A DNA stretch of 64,000 bases. It comes from Rhytidiadelphus loreus. Lineage: Eukaryota > Streptophyta > Bryopsida > Hypnales > Hylocomiaceae. The DNA is taken from the NCBI GenBank assembly GCA_947034895.1, contig OX344765.1:24557001-24621000 (forward strand), written 5' to 3'. The notes beneath the pieces are model-generated. The model saw only the letters and a program-made list of their open reading frames with translations, made no database searches and was not told the origin of the DNA. Position numbers and translations under genes: made by a program. The first letter of the stretch is position 1, and each line of letters starts with the position of its first letter. Shown one piece after another: positions 49,872 to 61,214 of this stretch.

Positions 49872-52800
49872 CTCATTATAATCCTCATTGACTAAAAAAA
49901 TCAAAAACCCTACTTGATAATCCTAGAATATCACTAGTCTAATAAACACATGTCTCAATTCTACTAGTCTGAAGAAATTCACCCTTAGAAAGAATGGGTC
50001 CCGACAAGCTACTGTTGCTTGTAACACATGTCTTATTTTCACGATACAGAAGATATAGTCAATTTTGTTAAAATGGCGGCAGTTTTTTGCCATTTTAATG
50101 GAATGTGGTGCCATTTTACCGGAATGTAGTGTTATTTTCTAACAAATGCAGTGCCATTTTAATGGAATGTGGTGCCATTATACTGGAATACCGCCATTTT
50201 AACGAAATTGACTATAGATACAGATTAACTACTACCGTTCTACGTAAATTAGACACTAGCAGAAAGTTGAAAAATAATATGTGCTTTTGCAACTAATTTG
50301 AGATAAAAGCTTACTCCTGTCGCCTTGTGGGTCAAAGTGTCTCTATTCTCCACACCAAAAACTCGTGTTCTTTGCAAACTACCAATGATGAACTGGAGGG
50401 CAGTGACTTGTGCTTTGGAATCCTGAAGAATCACCACGAGGAGTTTTGTGAGTCGAACAGAAATATAAAGTCATGATGGGTAGGAGTTGGAAGAAATCCA
50501 AACCATGAACAACGAGGGCTACAACATTTTGATTTTCGATGGCAAGTACCAAATAATAATAAGTCAAGATTTTAGTTTATATGTTTTGATCAAAAATCAC
50601 TTCAATACATATTTTTACATTCAAATTTATTATTTCTCGCCGCTCTCTCTTAAACGATTTCAGGTGTTTAAAAGTCATTTCAGTGCTTCCAAACACTTCT
50701 CTATTAATACTTCAGAGTTCAGCGACTCTATTGACAGCCCGCTGGCTGCCAACCTTTGGCCTATATCATTTCTAGAATTACTGAAATTCGAGCAATGCTT
50801 GAATTTGACAAAGATCATTCTACTTCCTCTGATAACAAGCATGAAAAACGGCAAAGTAATCACTAAGTCCATCAATGATCCCCCATGAAGCTGGAAAAAG
50901 AACAAGAGGAGTTAGACATGTAGTTACGTTTAATCACTTACAGTTATCTCTTCTTCGTACAACAAAAAAGCCTGGGTAAAAAATTCGTAAGCCACAGGCT
51001 CCAAACCACACTCACCAGCAGCCTGCAACAGTGCCGATAATGAGCAGTAGATTACAACGATGCAAACGCAGTTCCAAAGTTAAATTATCTGCTTATTACT
51101 GAACTTCAAAAATGTTAAGATCATTTCTACTGCAGGAGTACCAACATAACGTAGCCCTTGTAAGCCTGAACGTATTACTTTGAGAAGTCTGACATGACTG
51201 GCCCAAGATTGGTTAGCTTTCTGAACTCGTCCAAGCTTACTGTAGTACAAGCCACTTGGTTGGCTTGAATTTTATTGAGCATTCTTCTACTTTCATTCAA
51301 CTCCCATTGGCTCTTTTCTATGTAATGAATGGTAAGCAAGAATCCAAACTTTTCATTTGATAGAATCTTAAATGATGGACTTGGATTTTTGAGCCTCTGT
51401 AAAAATGTTATGATAGAGGCAAGAGCAGCTGGATGCAGCTGGATGCAGCTAAATTTGAAGAAATTTGAAATCAAGGTTAAGAAAAGAGCTAGTTATACCT
51501 CCGCACACTGCAGGTTCAACCGCAATGCTATCTCTGCTGCGGGTATCATGGCAAGAGACTCTACTGTCTGCAGGCAGACCAAGATTAGAGTGCGTTAATC
51601 TCATCTTATGACAAGCAATACCTCCAAAGACTGAAAAACAATTCAAATGCAGGGGTAATAGTTTTGAACACATTCTAGTAAGGAAACCACCTCAGAATAG
51701 CTGAAAGTCACGGGAATGAGTACCCTACCTAACCAGGTCCAAGGCTACGGTTTTGAGGCACTTACATGATGCAAAAACTGGAATGCCTTCCTCATAGAAG
51801 GCGACCCGGACCTATCATTAAGCCCATCTTCCAATTCCTTCTCCCGCAAGTTTTGCACGTACTGCATTCAATCAAACTATTAAGTTCTACTGTATGAAGC
51901 TTATATACAGATGTATCAGAGCAATAAGTGACTTGTACTACAATAAGCTTTGCATAGGAGCAGGCGCAAATTCTTCTTACCTTAAGGGTAGAAAATACAA
52001 GTGGTGGAAGAGTGTATTGCATCCGGCGAGGACCTCCTTGACTGAAGTGTCCACATGCAATTACTAAAATCTGCACCACACAACCAGAAACTCACATCGT
52101 CAATAAAAAGAGATACACATCCACATAAATCAACATGTATGAATTTACCAAGACTGAAAAGCATCTACCACGATGCACATGCTGTGTACGATGGCAAGGA
52201 ATGCACCTTCCTCTTGTGCAGAGATTCTTGACAATACTTGCAGAAAATGAAACTACAAAGAGGCTTTCAAATGTCTCCTACACTAAGCCCGTCCTGAATA
52301 AACCTCTAGAGAACATCATTTTCATTGCAAACTGTCATATCTTAAAGTAAATAAACTTCAAATGCATTAATTTTTTATAGAATGCATAGCACTGGGGAAT
52401 CCAATAAATTTGTCATCCAAATAAATGACAAGAATAGAAAAAGAGATGACAAAAAAATCTAGAGGTGCGAAAGCATATTACCTGAAACATTACCTCCAAA
52501 TCGTCATTCTTCAGCATATCCACTAGCCTAGCCATCAAATTCTGTTCCTCTTTGAAGTCCTCGTTATCTGCCTGCTGCCACTGAGAAGGATGTCCAGTAT
52601 TACTTGTGAGATTGCAACTATGGAGAGGACATAAGAGAACAAAACGTAATAGAAAAATTCATTTGAGATTTATTGCGAAAGGTGGAATATTGTTACAAGC
52701 AACTTGCGAGCTTACATTTTGTTTAGGTGGTGCGCTGGATGGTGCCTCACCGCTATCCTTGACGAGCTCCTTCAAAAGATCCAATAATCCATCGACCTAA

Positions 52801-55800
52801 CAACCATGAACAGGTTTGAATTCAGTTAACTGTCCCCTTTAAAATACATTTCATGAAGGTACATGTAGCCAACTCTGATCGCAAGAATTCTGATTCTGAT
52901 TAGTAAATTCTTAACCGGCAATATATAGGTACCCCCTGGTCCACACACAATTCAGGAATAAATCACAAGTCCATGAGTAATGCACCTTGTCAGGTTCTGT
53001 GATAAGAATATAGTTGGACAGAACAGATTGAATGAGAACCACTGCCATAATCTTGTTATTGTCATGGTCTAGATGTTCCATCACACGAGCATAGTTGCTC
53101 AGCTTCAAAATCACTACCACATCCTTGTACTTTTCTAATGGTCCACTTAAGAGCAAAACAAGCTGCTTTGTCGCCTTAACATCCTTGACCCGTCCCCTTC
53201 CATCCAATCTCTTAGCACACAATCCCTGAAAAACAAGGATATAGGTTCAGAATTCCTTAAGTATGTTTCACTTTCATTTTTAGCAAATATTGTAATCGTT
53301 TGAAATAAATGCATGCATCTACACTTTATTGTCACCCTTTGTAATACCAGAACATGTCCCATCAAATAGGCCAGTGAGACTACAATGAAACTAGGCAGGC
53401 TGAGGATATGTCCATACCAAAACATGGTCCACGTATTCGAGCTGGTCACTGTGAACGCTTAAGACGAAGGTAAGAAGAGCCACGTAAAGACTGATACTGC
53501 CATCCAAAGGCATGTCAGGTTGTGCTTCTACAACCTGCACTATTCCCATTTCCACTCGGTGTGAGGTCTTAAATTGTTGAACAACTGAGGAAACTAAATA
53601 ATACAGAAAATCATGCAAACAGTAGATGCAAACAGGACTACTTCAAATACAACTTTGCGTGCCTACCTCGATGACAGCGTGACTGAACTTTGAAAACGCT
53701 TCCACCTCATGAAAATCTGGTAAGACCTGCATGCAACAAACGCTTTTATTATCGCCAATGAATTCAATCTTCTGTACTCTAGCTCTAAAAAACTCCAGTG
53801 AACTGTAGATGTTGAAAAGAGAGAATGTAATGAGCTGTTCTCCAAGCCCTTGCTATAGATGGGGAGCAACTTTGGTGATGGCTTATAAACATTGACGACT
53901 AGTATCATTCGCCATCATAAAAAAACAGACTGTTTAGCAAATAGAATGCTTCGATGGAAAAGAGCAGGGTTCTGTAATGAAGAAGCACCAATTATGACAC
54001 TGGCACGGAAGCTTTGTTTAAGTTGACCCAAGTTTGCAATTACCTCAGGTGAAGAAGCTGCATACTTAGATAGACGCTCCATCAGCTGTGACATCACAGT
54101 CTTCACATCCACTGATGGCTGCAAACGTACGACACATGTCAATGTGAGTGCCATGAGATAGAAAACCAATAAGTTCAACAGAGAAGGAGAGAAATGGTGA
54201 ACATTGTATGAAATGGAATTATACCTGCAACTGTGGGCACGCGCTAAGAAGAATCTCCAGTGTTTGCAGATGGAAGTCATCTGGAAACACCTGGATGACA
54301 CAGTCCATCAAATAAAACTGGGCAATCTCATCCTTGCAGTTGACAATCTGTCCCACATAACCAAACAAGGCTTAGTAAAAGCCTAACAGCTTGGTAAGAT
54401 ACTAAAAACTGGAAAAAATACCGAACCTCATTATTCCAGTCAAAACGATTAGAGAATCAATAGAACTTGGGCCAAAGCCCAGAATGTACGGTCGGGAGAT
54501 GATGAATTTTCTTCCTCCAGTACAATTCCACACCCAGTCACAGCTTGATAAACAAAGTCCGCCAATCATCTTACATAAAATAGCATTCTCAAACTAGACA
54601 AGACACAACACAATTCACCTCGATTTCCTCACCTGCTCAAGCACTCGAGGAAGGACCACCTCCTTATACATGTCCAAGTCCACACCTTCCAATTGGCTAA
54701 GCACATGCAGATTTTTTCCCACCTATTGACAACTAAATACAAACAGAGGTCAAAAAAAATCTCGTTAACCAAAGGACGAGCGCTAGGATAGAAAAGCAAA
54801 CCACTTCGGATAGTAAGCTACTGCTGACACCCATACGCCAGAGAGATATAAAGAAGTTTCTCCATATAAATGAGAACCAAAAATAGAAATCTCAGACCTT
54901 AAAAAGGAGCATGCACAAAGCATGGCAACTACAACAGATCAGGACAGCCTAGATATGAAGTGCTCCACCAACGGTATTTTTTAAAAGTACATCATGCAGA
55001 GGAAATCCATGAGTTTCTAGTGGCCTTGGAGAAGTTTGTAATACTAACCAAGTCCCGAAGTTCACTCCTTTCTTTTTCCCGCTTCTCCTTCTCCCGAGCT
55101 GAACCCTTTGAGACATAGAGAATGCGAACTCATCAGGACACTTGATCCTAGAAAAGCTTATGCATGGCAACAGTTCCAACCAAAGATTATAAGGAAAGGG
55201 GCGCCCGTAAGTCTAACCCAATGATAGACGTTGAAATGAACTCCTGTGTATCAATAACTAGACTCTTGATGACGTCGAGACAGAAGGGGAATCATCCAAG
55301 GTTAGAACTGTGTATCTACAAGAACAAGTGTGAGCCTAGTAATGTTCATTGAAGATTCACAAGTACATTTTGGAAAGAATTGTCTCAAAATTCACAATGG
55401 AGGCTTGTTTTTCATCATGTAGCACTCATTGTAGTGTGGTTGGTGACAATTCGTGCACCTTTAGAGGCCAAATTTTGTTCGTAACAGGATAAAATTAATT
55501 TCTTCAAGTCTAGAGCGTCATTACTTGGTCCTATCTATGGTCCAGATTCAAAACAGATCACTCTCACCTTCCAAAAGCATAAGTAACCCTACAAGCATTC
55601 AAAAAATTTGATTCAAAGTGCGTCTCTACTCACCGTTTGCTTTCGTCTATCCCTGAAATTCACACAAGAATATTTGTTCCACCCCGCACATCCTTAAAGG
55701 AGCATTTTACGCACTCCTTACCTTCAACGTAAATTTATGCATGATTTAGATACTAACCTGATGCTGCATTCGCACCCACAGCTTGTTCATCTCCGTAAAG

Positions 55801-57281
55801 TTTTGTAGCACGAACTCCACCGCATCCGTCACGTTCCCACCCTCCCTGCAAAACAACGACGGTTGCATTCAAGGGTTGCGCTCATACACAAGCAATTAGC
55901 TAAGATAGTGATATGAATATGCTTAACCCTTAAACGTTACATCCAGCACCTCGAGCTAGCTGGATGTAGTAATCATTCAGTGTATTTTCAAGAAGTCTGA
56001 CGTTTAAGGGTTAAAAACTAGGATAGGAAATTGACAAAAGAGTGGTGTAGAGCAGGGGTAAAGGTATTAGTCAGAGTGGCTACGGTACCCTTCAAATGGA
56101 GAACCCGCGTCCGGCAGTTTGTCACGACTAATTTGAGTAAGATAGTTACGCAGAAACAGCCCCCGAATGGGATGTTGAACACCTCGAATCATTTCCACCA
56201 AGTCCTTCAACACATCCTTTGCTGGTGCCTCATTTGACATTATGTAGACTGATCCCACTGTACAGAGAAGATACCTACAACAGCCCATCCATAACCCATG
56301 TGAACATCTCGTAGTAAAAATTTCCACTTTCAACTATAGCTTTCTTCACCAACGCATAAGTTTCCATACTAAAAGCTGCAAAAGAGATCAAGATGGACTT
56401 ACAAACGTGGTAGTATGTTGCCAGCATGCTGGACAAGTTCGTATAAATCGGCAGGCGTGCGTCCTCGTTTGGTCTCATCTTGGAAGAAAATCTCCAATCG
56501 CTGGAGCTCCCCAAACAATCTCATATCTAGAAATTTCTAGTCAAGAACCTCACCCAGTGCATCCAAATAAGCCACAACCAAAGACTGAACCTCTCAACAA
56601 TAAGTGCAAATTCAGTAGAAGTGGATACAAAGCTCGTAATACTTCTGTGGTGATAACTTGGACGTCCGTAGCTCGGACAACATCTGGGCTGAATACTTGA
56701 GCGCTTCTCGCAAATTATTGCCATCCTGCACACTCCGAAATACAAATCATAAACTGGTTTTTAACCCTAATACAGCCTATCTCTGCTTCCCGTAGCTGGA
56801 ACCGGAGTAGGTTACAGAGAATTGCTGGCGGATGAGTTTTTCGACATAGCCCAGAACTTTTCCTCCACGAAATTCAGGTATGCAGATTGTTCTAAAGAAC
56901 GTCGAAAATTCCAAAATTCGAGTTTCTTGGATTCCGTTTTTGCTACTAGATTTGCGTTTTGGTCTGTTCTTTTTTAACATCCTGGGTTCTTGAGTAGTAA
57001 CCTCTCAGATGTAATTGAAAAAAGTTTGAAAAAAGTCAGAGAAAGGTTCAAATTGACGGTGAACTAGAAACCAAGAAATTCTCTAACGCGGGTCTTCGTA
57101 ACAAATGGATTTGCATGTTTTTGCAAAGGAAATACCCACAATTGGTTCGCTATAGGAAAGGATTAGTTACCAAAGCACGGTGCATGTAGAAAGCGTTGTG
57201 TTGAACAAGCGCAATGGCGTCCGCCAACCACTTCTCCTGCTCTTCGGCACTGCCGCCGTCTACTGATCCTCCCACTTCCAT
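48813..57281 (-). CDS. VPS35: Vacuolar protein sorting-associated protein 35, retromer core subunit
   Basis: VPS35 is the scaffold of the retromer, which with VPS26 and VPS29 recycles sorting receptors from endosomes or prevacuolar compartments. I could join 22 coding exons on the minus strand, all GT-AG, with no frame break: 57171-57281, 56629-56725, 56403-56526, 56089-56274, 55758-55845, 55049-55105, 54633-54722, 54225-54347, 54044-54118, 53667-53726, 53418-53534, 52986-53225, 52716-52796, 52482-52580, 51981-52070, 51766-51861, 51499-51567, 50942-51022, 50315-50422, 49597-49700, 49328-49441 and 48813-49023. They total 2,421 nt, or 806 residues, close to the usual plant length of about 790. 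Seen in the text: [23 protein letters not shown] (residues 109-114), the motif known to matter for VPS26 contact; [67 protein letters not shown]; and [16 protein letters not shown]. The start is the first ATG, in [18 protein letters not shown]. The weakest match to the family is the segment around residues 456-515 (exons 13 and 14). Two MITEs and a TA repeat sit in introns. The gene appears intact. Confidence 0.96.
49819..49869. repeat. (TG)n(TA)n microsatellite in a VPS35 intron
   Basis: About five TG units followed by about 20 TA units, between VPS35 exons 19 and 20. Likely length-variable. Confidence 0.95.
50056..50214. mobile_element. MITE of the ATGGCGGTATTCC family in a VPS35 intron
   Basis: Ends are TAGTCAATTTTGTTAAAATG and its reverse complement, with CCATTTTAATGGAATGTGGT units inside. 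TA lies on both sides, but the palindromic TATA context makes the exact target duplication unclear. It is about 100 bp from exon 19. Confidence 0.85.
55923..56014. mobile_element. TTAACCC-ended MITE in a VPS35 intron
   Basis: 92 bp with perfect 15 bp ends, TTAACCCTTAAACGT and ACGTTTAAGGGTTAA. It lies in the intron between exons 4 and 5, 75 bp from exon 4. Same end type as 12,870. Confidence 0.8.
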
Positions 57282-58368
57282 CTCGCTAATGATGCGTTGC
57301 AATCACGCAATTGAAGTGGTTCCAAAACCCAAAAACTCTCGATCGAGCACAACAATTCAAACGCGTGAATGAACACACAGGGTCGATAACAACCAATTGC
57401 TTTGCCCAAACTGTCAACCAGTTGACCACGTCTTCCGCAATGAAGCCCAAAAATCAAGGTGCCGTGAACCATGAACCTCGCACACGAATTTGTCTCAGTC
57501 ACTCCAATTCGTTGATTTCCTCCGCCTTTACAACTCCAAGACTGCGCACCCTCTACCAAATGGGCATACCCCCCAAGATTAGGTTAACATCAGGGAACAA
57601 GGACAGAGTGAAGTGCAGACAGGCTGATTGTGAATTTGCTTAACAGAGTTGCGATCCAAATTAGAGATCTAATGTGGAATGATGCCAAGATGCCAGTGCT
57701 CTAAACCCTAACCACAGTAGGAGCAGCTACTGCACAAGGAAAACAAGCAGGAGCACGACAAGATGCATGTCATGAAGGTCTCACACAAAAAAACTCAGTT
57801 CTGGTGGCATTCTACTCCAATAAATCCACCGCGAGCCCCATTCAACTCTTTTCAGTAACGTGCCGTGAAGCTCAAGCAACGTCACTCCATACAACAGTGG
57901 ACATGAAACGCTCACACGACCGTTTGAATCAAATCACATTTGCTTTACCAACAAAGTTTATAGTACATTGAGGAGTAATCTGCACACCCTGCTAATTGAG
58001 GAAGCAGGCTAAGCTTAATTCACAAGCGCCAAGACAAGGCCATGGTTCCAAATCGAATCTACACAGAATTATTCACTTCGGCTAGCACATGAATCGACTA
58101 TAAACGACGACACCTACTCTTGAGCCTCCACGCACTGAAGAAAGGATCCAGAGCGCGGCACAGATAGTCCATTTGCTGGATCCATAAGAGCCCAATTAGG
58201 GTTCCTAAACCCTAATTAGCCAATTCATGCTTCCTTAGACCAGCACATGAATTGACCAAACTTATACACAGTACCTACTCTTGAACATGCACGCGCTGAA
58301 GAGTCGATCCAGATTGCGGCACGGTCCATTTGTTGGATCAGGAAGTGCCCCATTAGGGTTTCGAAACC
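57282..58368. other. Intergenic region between VPS35 and the GDSL gene
   Basis: It must carry the VPS35 promoter (upstream of 57,281 on the minus strand) and the GDSL 3' UTR. I see no clear TATA box. A tandem duplication near 58,063-58,378 is listed separately. The short frames on either strand look incidental. Confidence 0.6.
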
Positions 58369-58378
58369 CTAATTTGCC
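58063..58378. repeat. Tandem duplication (about 158 bp x 2) at the GDSL 3' end
   Basis: Units are about 58,063-58,220 and 58,221-58,378. Both contain AGCACATGAATYGAC, ACCTACTCTTGA, ATCCAGA and TCCATTTG, and both end in AACCCTAATTWGCCAA. The right unit reaches the last three codons and the stop of the GDSL gene. Each has AAACCCTAA, the telo-box type motif. Confidence 0.8.
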
Positions 58379-61091
58379 AAGTCGTGTTTCTTGAACCAAT
58401 GTTTCAGGGTGAACCCTTTGGTGAACCCGTCGTGGTACGTGTAGAGGTTGGTGATGGACCTCCAAGCCGCTTCAGTGGGGTGAATGCTGTCGAATATGAC
58501 GTGCTTCGCGGGGTCATTGCAAACTGCGTAATTTGCTCCACCGCAGTCGTTCGTGCAGCATCGCTTGTAGGCTTCGGTGAATCCATATGCAGGTCCGTTT
58601 TCAAACAGACGACGGAGGGCTTTTGTGAGATCCAGCATCATAATGTTGGCGCCCTGCCCGTTGAGCTCGTTCACTTTGGCTTGCAGCTTCGCGTCGTGCT
58701 GGTTTGTCTCGGCGTCGAGCAACCCGTCATTGACGCAGCCCGTCTCACCGTTCACCCAGACTGTGGTGAATGGCATGCACGTCATGGGAACCAGATTCTC
58801 CACCATGATGTTGTGCACGCCGAGAGCGCGCAGGCGTTCCATCTGCACGCCCATCTTGTTCACCACGGTGTCCACATATGCTGGGAGGCCCTGAAACACA
58901 TGAGCACCAAACCCTAACCCTGATCAATAATCACTTGAACTGGTGATGATTCGTTCTTAATCTGTCGATCCTATTCACTTCTGATCAATTCTTTCATGAG
59001 AGGACGATTCCATGACTTTAGAATGACCTCATGGGATGTGGAATTTGTCGTGCTAGCGGGTTAGTCGAGAGAGGCTTGCACATTGTGAGCAATCGACTTC
59101 CAATTTGAGAGAGATGTTTGTGAGTTGCGTACTTCAACCCACGGACAGTTCATGGATGTATAATTAGCGAATAAGACTAGAGAGAGATTGCACATTGTGA
59201 GCTATCGGCTTCCAATTTGAGAGAGATTGTGGGTTGCAAACTTCAACCCACAAACAGTTCATGGATGTAGATTTAGCGGGTCAGTCTAGAGCGAGACTTG
59301 CACATTGTGGGCAACCGACTTCCAATTTGAGAGAGATGTTTGTGGGTTGCATACTTCATTCCAGAAAGAGTTCTTGGAAGTAGAATTAGCGGATAACTCT
59401 AGAGAGAGACTTGAGACTTGCACATTCTGAACAATCAATTTGCTATCAGAGAGAGATAATAGACTGTGAAATGGAATTGACATTCTTATGAGACACAGTT
59501 CTGCGTGTTTTCCCAACCGCAACAAAAGTTTGCACTGTAACTGACTCAAAGTGTGAGGATGTGAATTCGTACCCCGATTCCATTGCCTTGTTTGTTGTAG
59601 TAAGTGTAGTCGTTCACTCCGATGGAAACCAGGGCCACGGATTGGGCCAAATGCGCTGCTGAAAAGGAGCCACCTTTCACAAGTGCAGCGAAGGAGTCCA
59701 CTTGCTGGTCCAGAGGCCTCCATCCGTAAGCATAAGTGACTCCAGCACCTCCGACTCCGAAGTTAACACCGCCGTTGGTTTGGCCACCGCCGTTCAAATA
59801 CTCCCATGGCGTGGGGGATGGCACACCCAGTTTAGCAGCTGCAGGTAATCAACAAAACATCCACACTGATTAGTTTGATCCTAACTGATCAATTCAAAAC
59901 ACACGAAATGTCCGTAGAAAATGTAGTCTAGAGAGAGACTTGCGTAGAGAGAGACTTGCTCAATTCGACAATCGACATCCATATTGAGAGATGGTCGACC
60001 ATTTACATCGAATCGCTTGAGTTGAATGTTTCTGAATGAGTGAAGATGATGTAACTTGCAAATAAATCAAATGCAGCGTGTCTGAGTGTTCTTATGATTA
60101 CCTATGAAATCCACTTCATTGCGTCCATCTGAAGAGCGGTGAGCTGATCCATCTCCAGGCCATGTCATCCCATAAGGGTAGTGCATGGTTTCTCCCGTGT
60201 CTGTCGACACACTCGAACATCATCAGCAATTGTGTTAAGCAATTGCATAAAAGAGTTGCTTTTTTACATGGATTTTGTCACCAAGTGTTTGTCAGCAACT
60301 ATAATAATTATATTTGTATGTTCAAGCTGAAACATAATTCTACACCCTGTCAAATTTGTTTGTTCTGAACCCCAGGAGTCAGAGGGGGCCAATAACATCA
60401 ACACAAACTACATCTCCACGACGTGCGAAATTTTGAGTACACTCAACCCCCTCAGACTGCACGCTTTATAGTTGCAAGTGTGTCATGTTGCGTGAGAATC
60501 TGTCATTTTGCGAACAAATTTGACAAATTCCGCATGTCAAGTTGTGAACACATGTGACAAGAGACCATTCTTCTCCTGGAAGTAGTGCAATTACAGAGGA
60601 TCATTGAGTGTAGGTTCTTACATACAGTGGTTCTTGCTACTCAAAGACTGAGCCCTAGTCGCAATAAAAGCCACATCTACAATCAAATGAGCCACAATTA
60701 TCTGAATTAAGCTACAGAGCCTCTCATAGCTTTGTATCTGTTTTTTGATGTTCATTACCTGTGTAGCTGTCTCCAAAAACGAAGAGACCTGCGGCTCCAT
60801 CAGCGAACCCTGCAATAGCAAATCCAATTCAAGTATTCAAAACCAGCTTACAAGCAATCCAAATTAAGCAATTTATGTCGATAACGTCATGCTATACTAA
60901 CAATGTGAAGCATTAATTAAAACAGTAAGTTCCAGAATTCAACAAATGAAAACCACATGCACACATGGACTCAAAATCATCGGAATAGTACTGTTGACAA
61001 GTGAATTCATACCCAAGTGTGTTGACAGCAACAGACAAACCATGGAGAAAACACACACTCCCAGAGCTCGCCTCTCCATGGGATGAGCCAT
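58369..61091 (-). CDS. GDSL esterase/lipase (SGNH hydrolase), secreted
   Basis: It is probably an esterase acting on lipid, cutin-like or wall-linked esters; the true substrate is unknown. Five exons join in frame: 61,013-61,091, 60,759-60,809, 60,102-60,200, 59,573-59,838 and 58,369-58,890. They total 1,017 nt, or 338 residues, normal for plant members. A signal peptide covers about residues 1-26 (MAHPMERRALGVCVFSMVCL). Block I is FVFGDSYTDTGE with catalytic Ser41. Block II is NFGVGGAG (about residues 102-109). Block III is SIGVNDYT with Gly150 and Asn152. Block V is FDSIHPTEAAW with Asp299 and His302. The catalytic set is therefore complete. The first exon ATG at 61,091 lies about 115 bp below a TATA box. 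The two introns around exon 4 carry repeat units listed separately. Confidence 0.95.
59053..59470. repeat. Minisatellite of about 115-bp units in a GDSL intron
   Basis: Three full units and part of a fourth. Each contains CTAGAGAGAGAC-like sequence, TTGCACATTGTGAGC, CTTCCAATTTGAGAGAGA, GTGGGTTGC and GTTCATGGATGTA. A partial related unit sits across exon 4 in the next intron (about 59,925-60,000). Confidence 0.85.
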
Positions 61092-61203
61092 GTTGTTCCT
61101 GGACTTGGCAGCCAGCTTCAGGAATGGAAAAATGAAAGTGGCGAATTTTTCCAAACGAACTAGCTGGCATATGAAGGATGAAGAACTTCTCTTCTGGGAT
61201 GGC

Positions 61204-61211
61204 TTTATATA
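61204..61211 (-). promoter_or_regulatory. TATA box of the GDSL gene
   Basis: TATATAAA on the minus strand, about 113 bp upstream of the ATG. The position fits a short leader. It is the only good match nearby. Confidence 0.65.
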
Positions 61212-61214
61212 CAC

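Noticed and set aside
50487..50888. 133-codon plus-strand frame and an overlapping minus-strand frame
   Set aside because: Both lie inside the VPS35 intron between exons 18 and 19. The flanking exons join in frame without them and the text matches no family I know. Possibly a transposon remnant, but not supportable.
51175..51474. 99-codon minus-strand frame between VPS35 exons 17 and 18
   Set aside because: Known VPS35 proteins run directly from LQCAE to the next exon with no insert here, and the flanking splice sites are good. Treated as intron.
55640..55690. Possible VPS35 exon reading RDRRKQ
   Set aside because: It would introduce a stop in the correct phase. The exon at 55,049-55,105 supplies the family sequence ([18 protein letters not shown]) in frame.
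58384..58917. 177-codon frame on the plus strand
   Set aside because: It lies exactly opposite the last GDSL exon, whose frame carries family motifs. It is a shadow.
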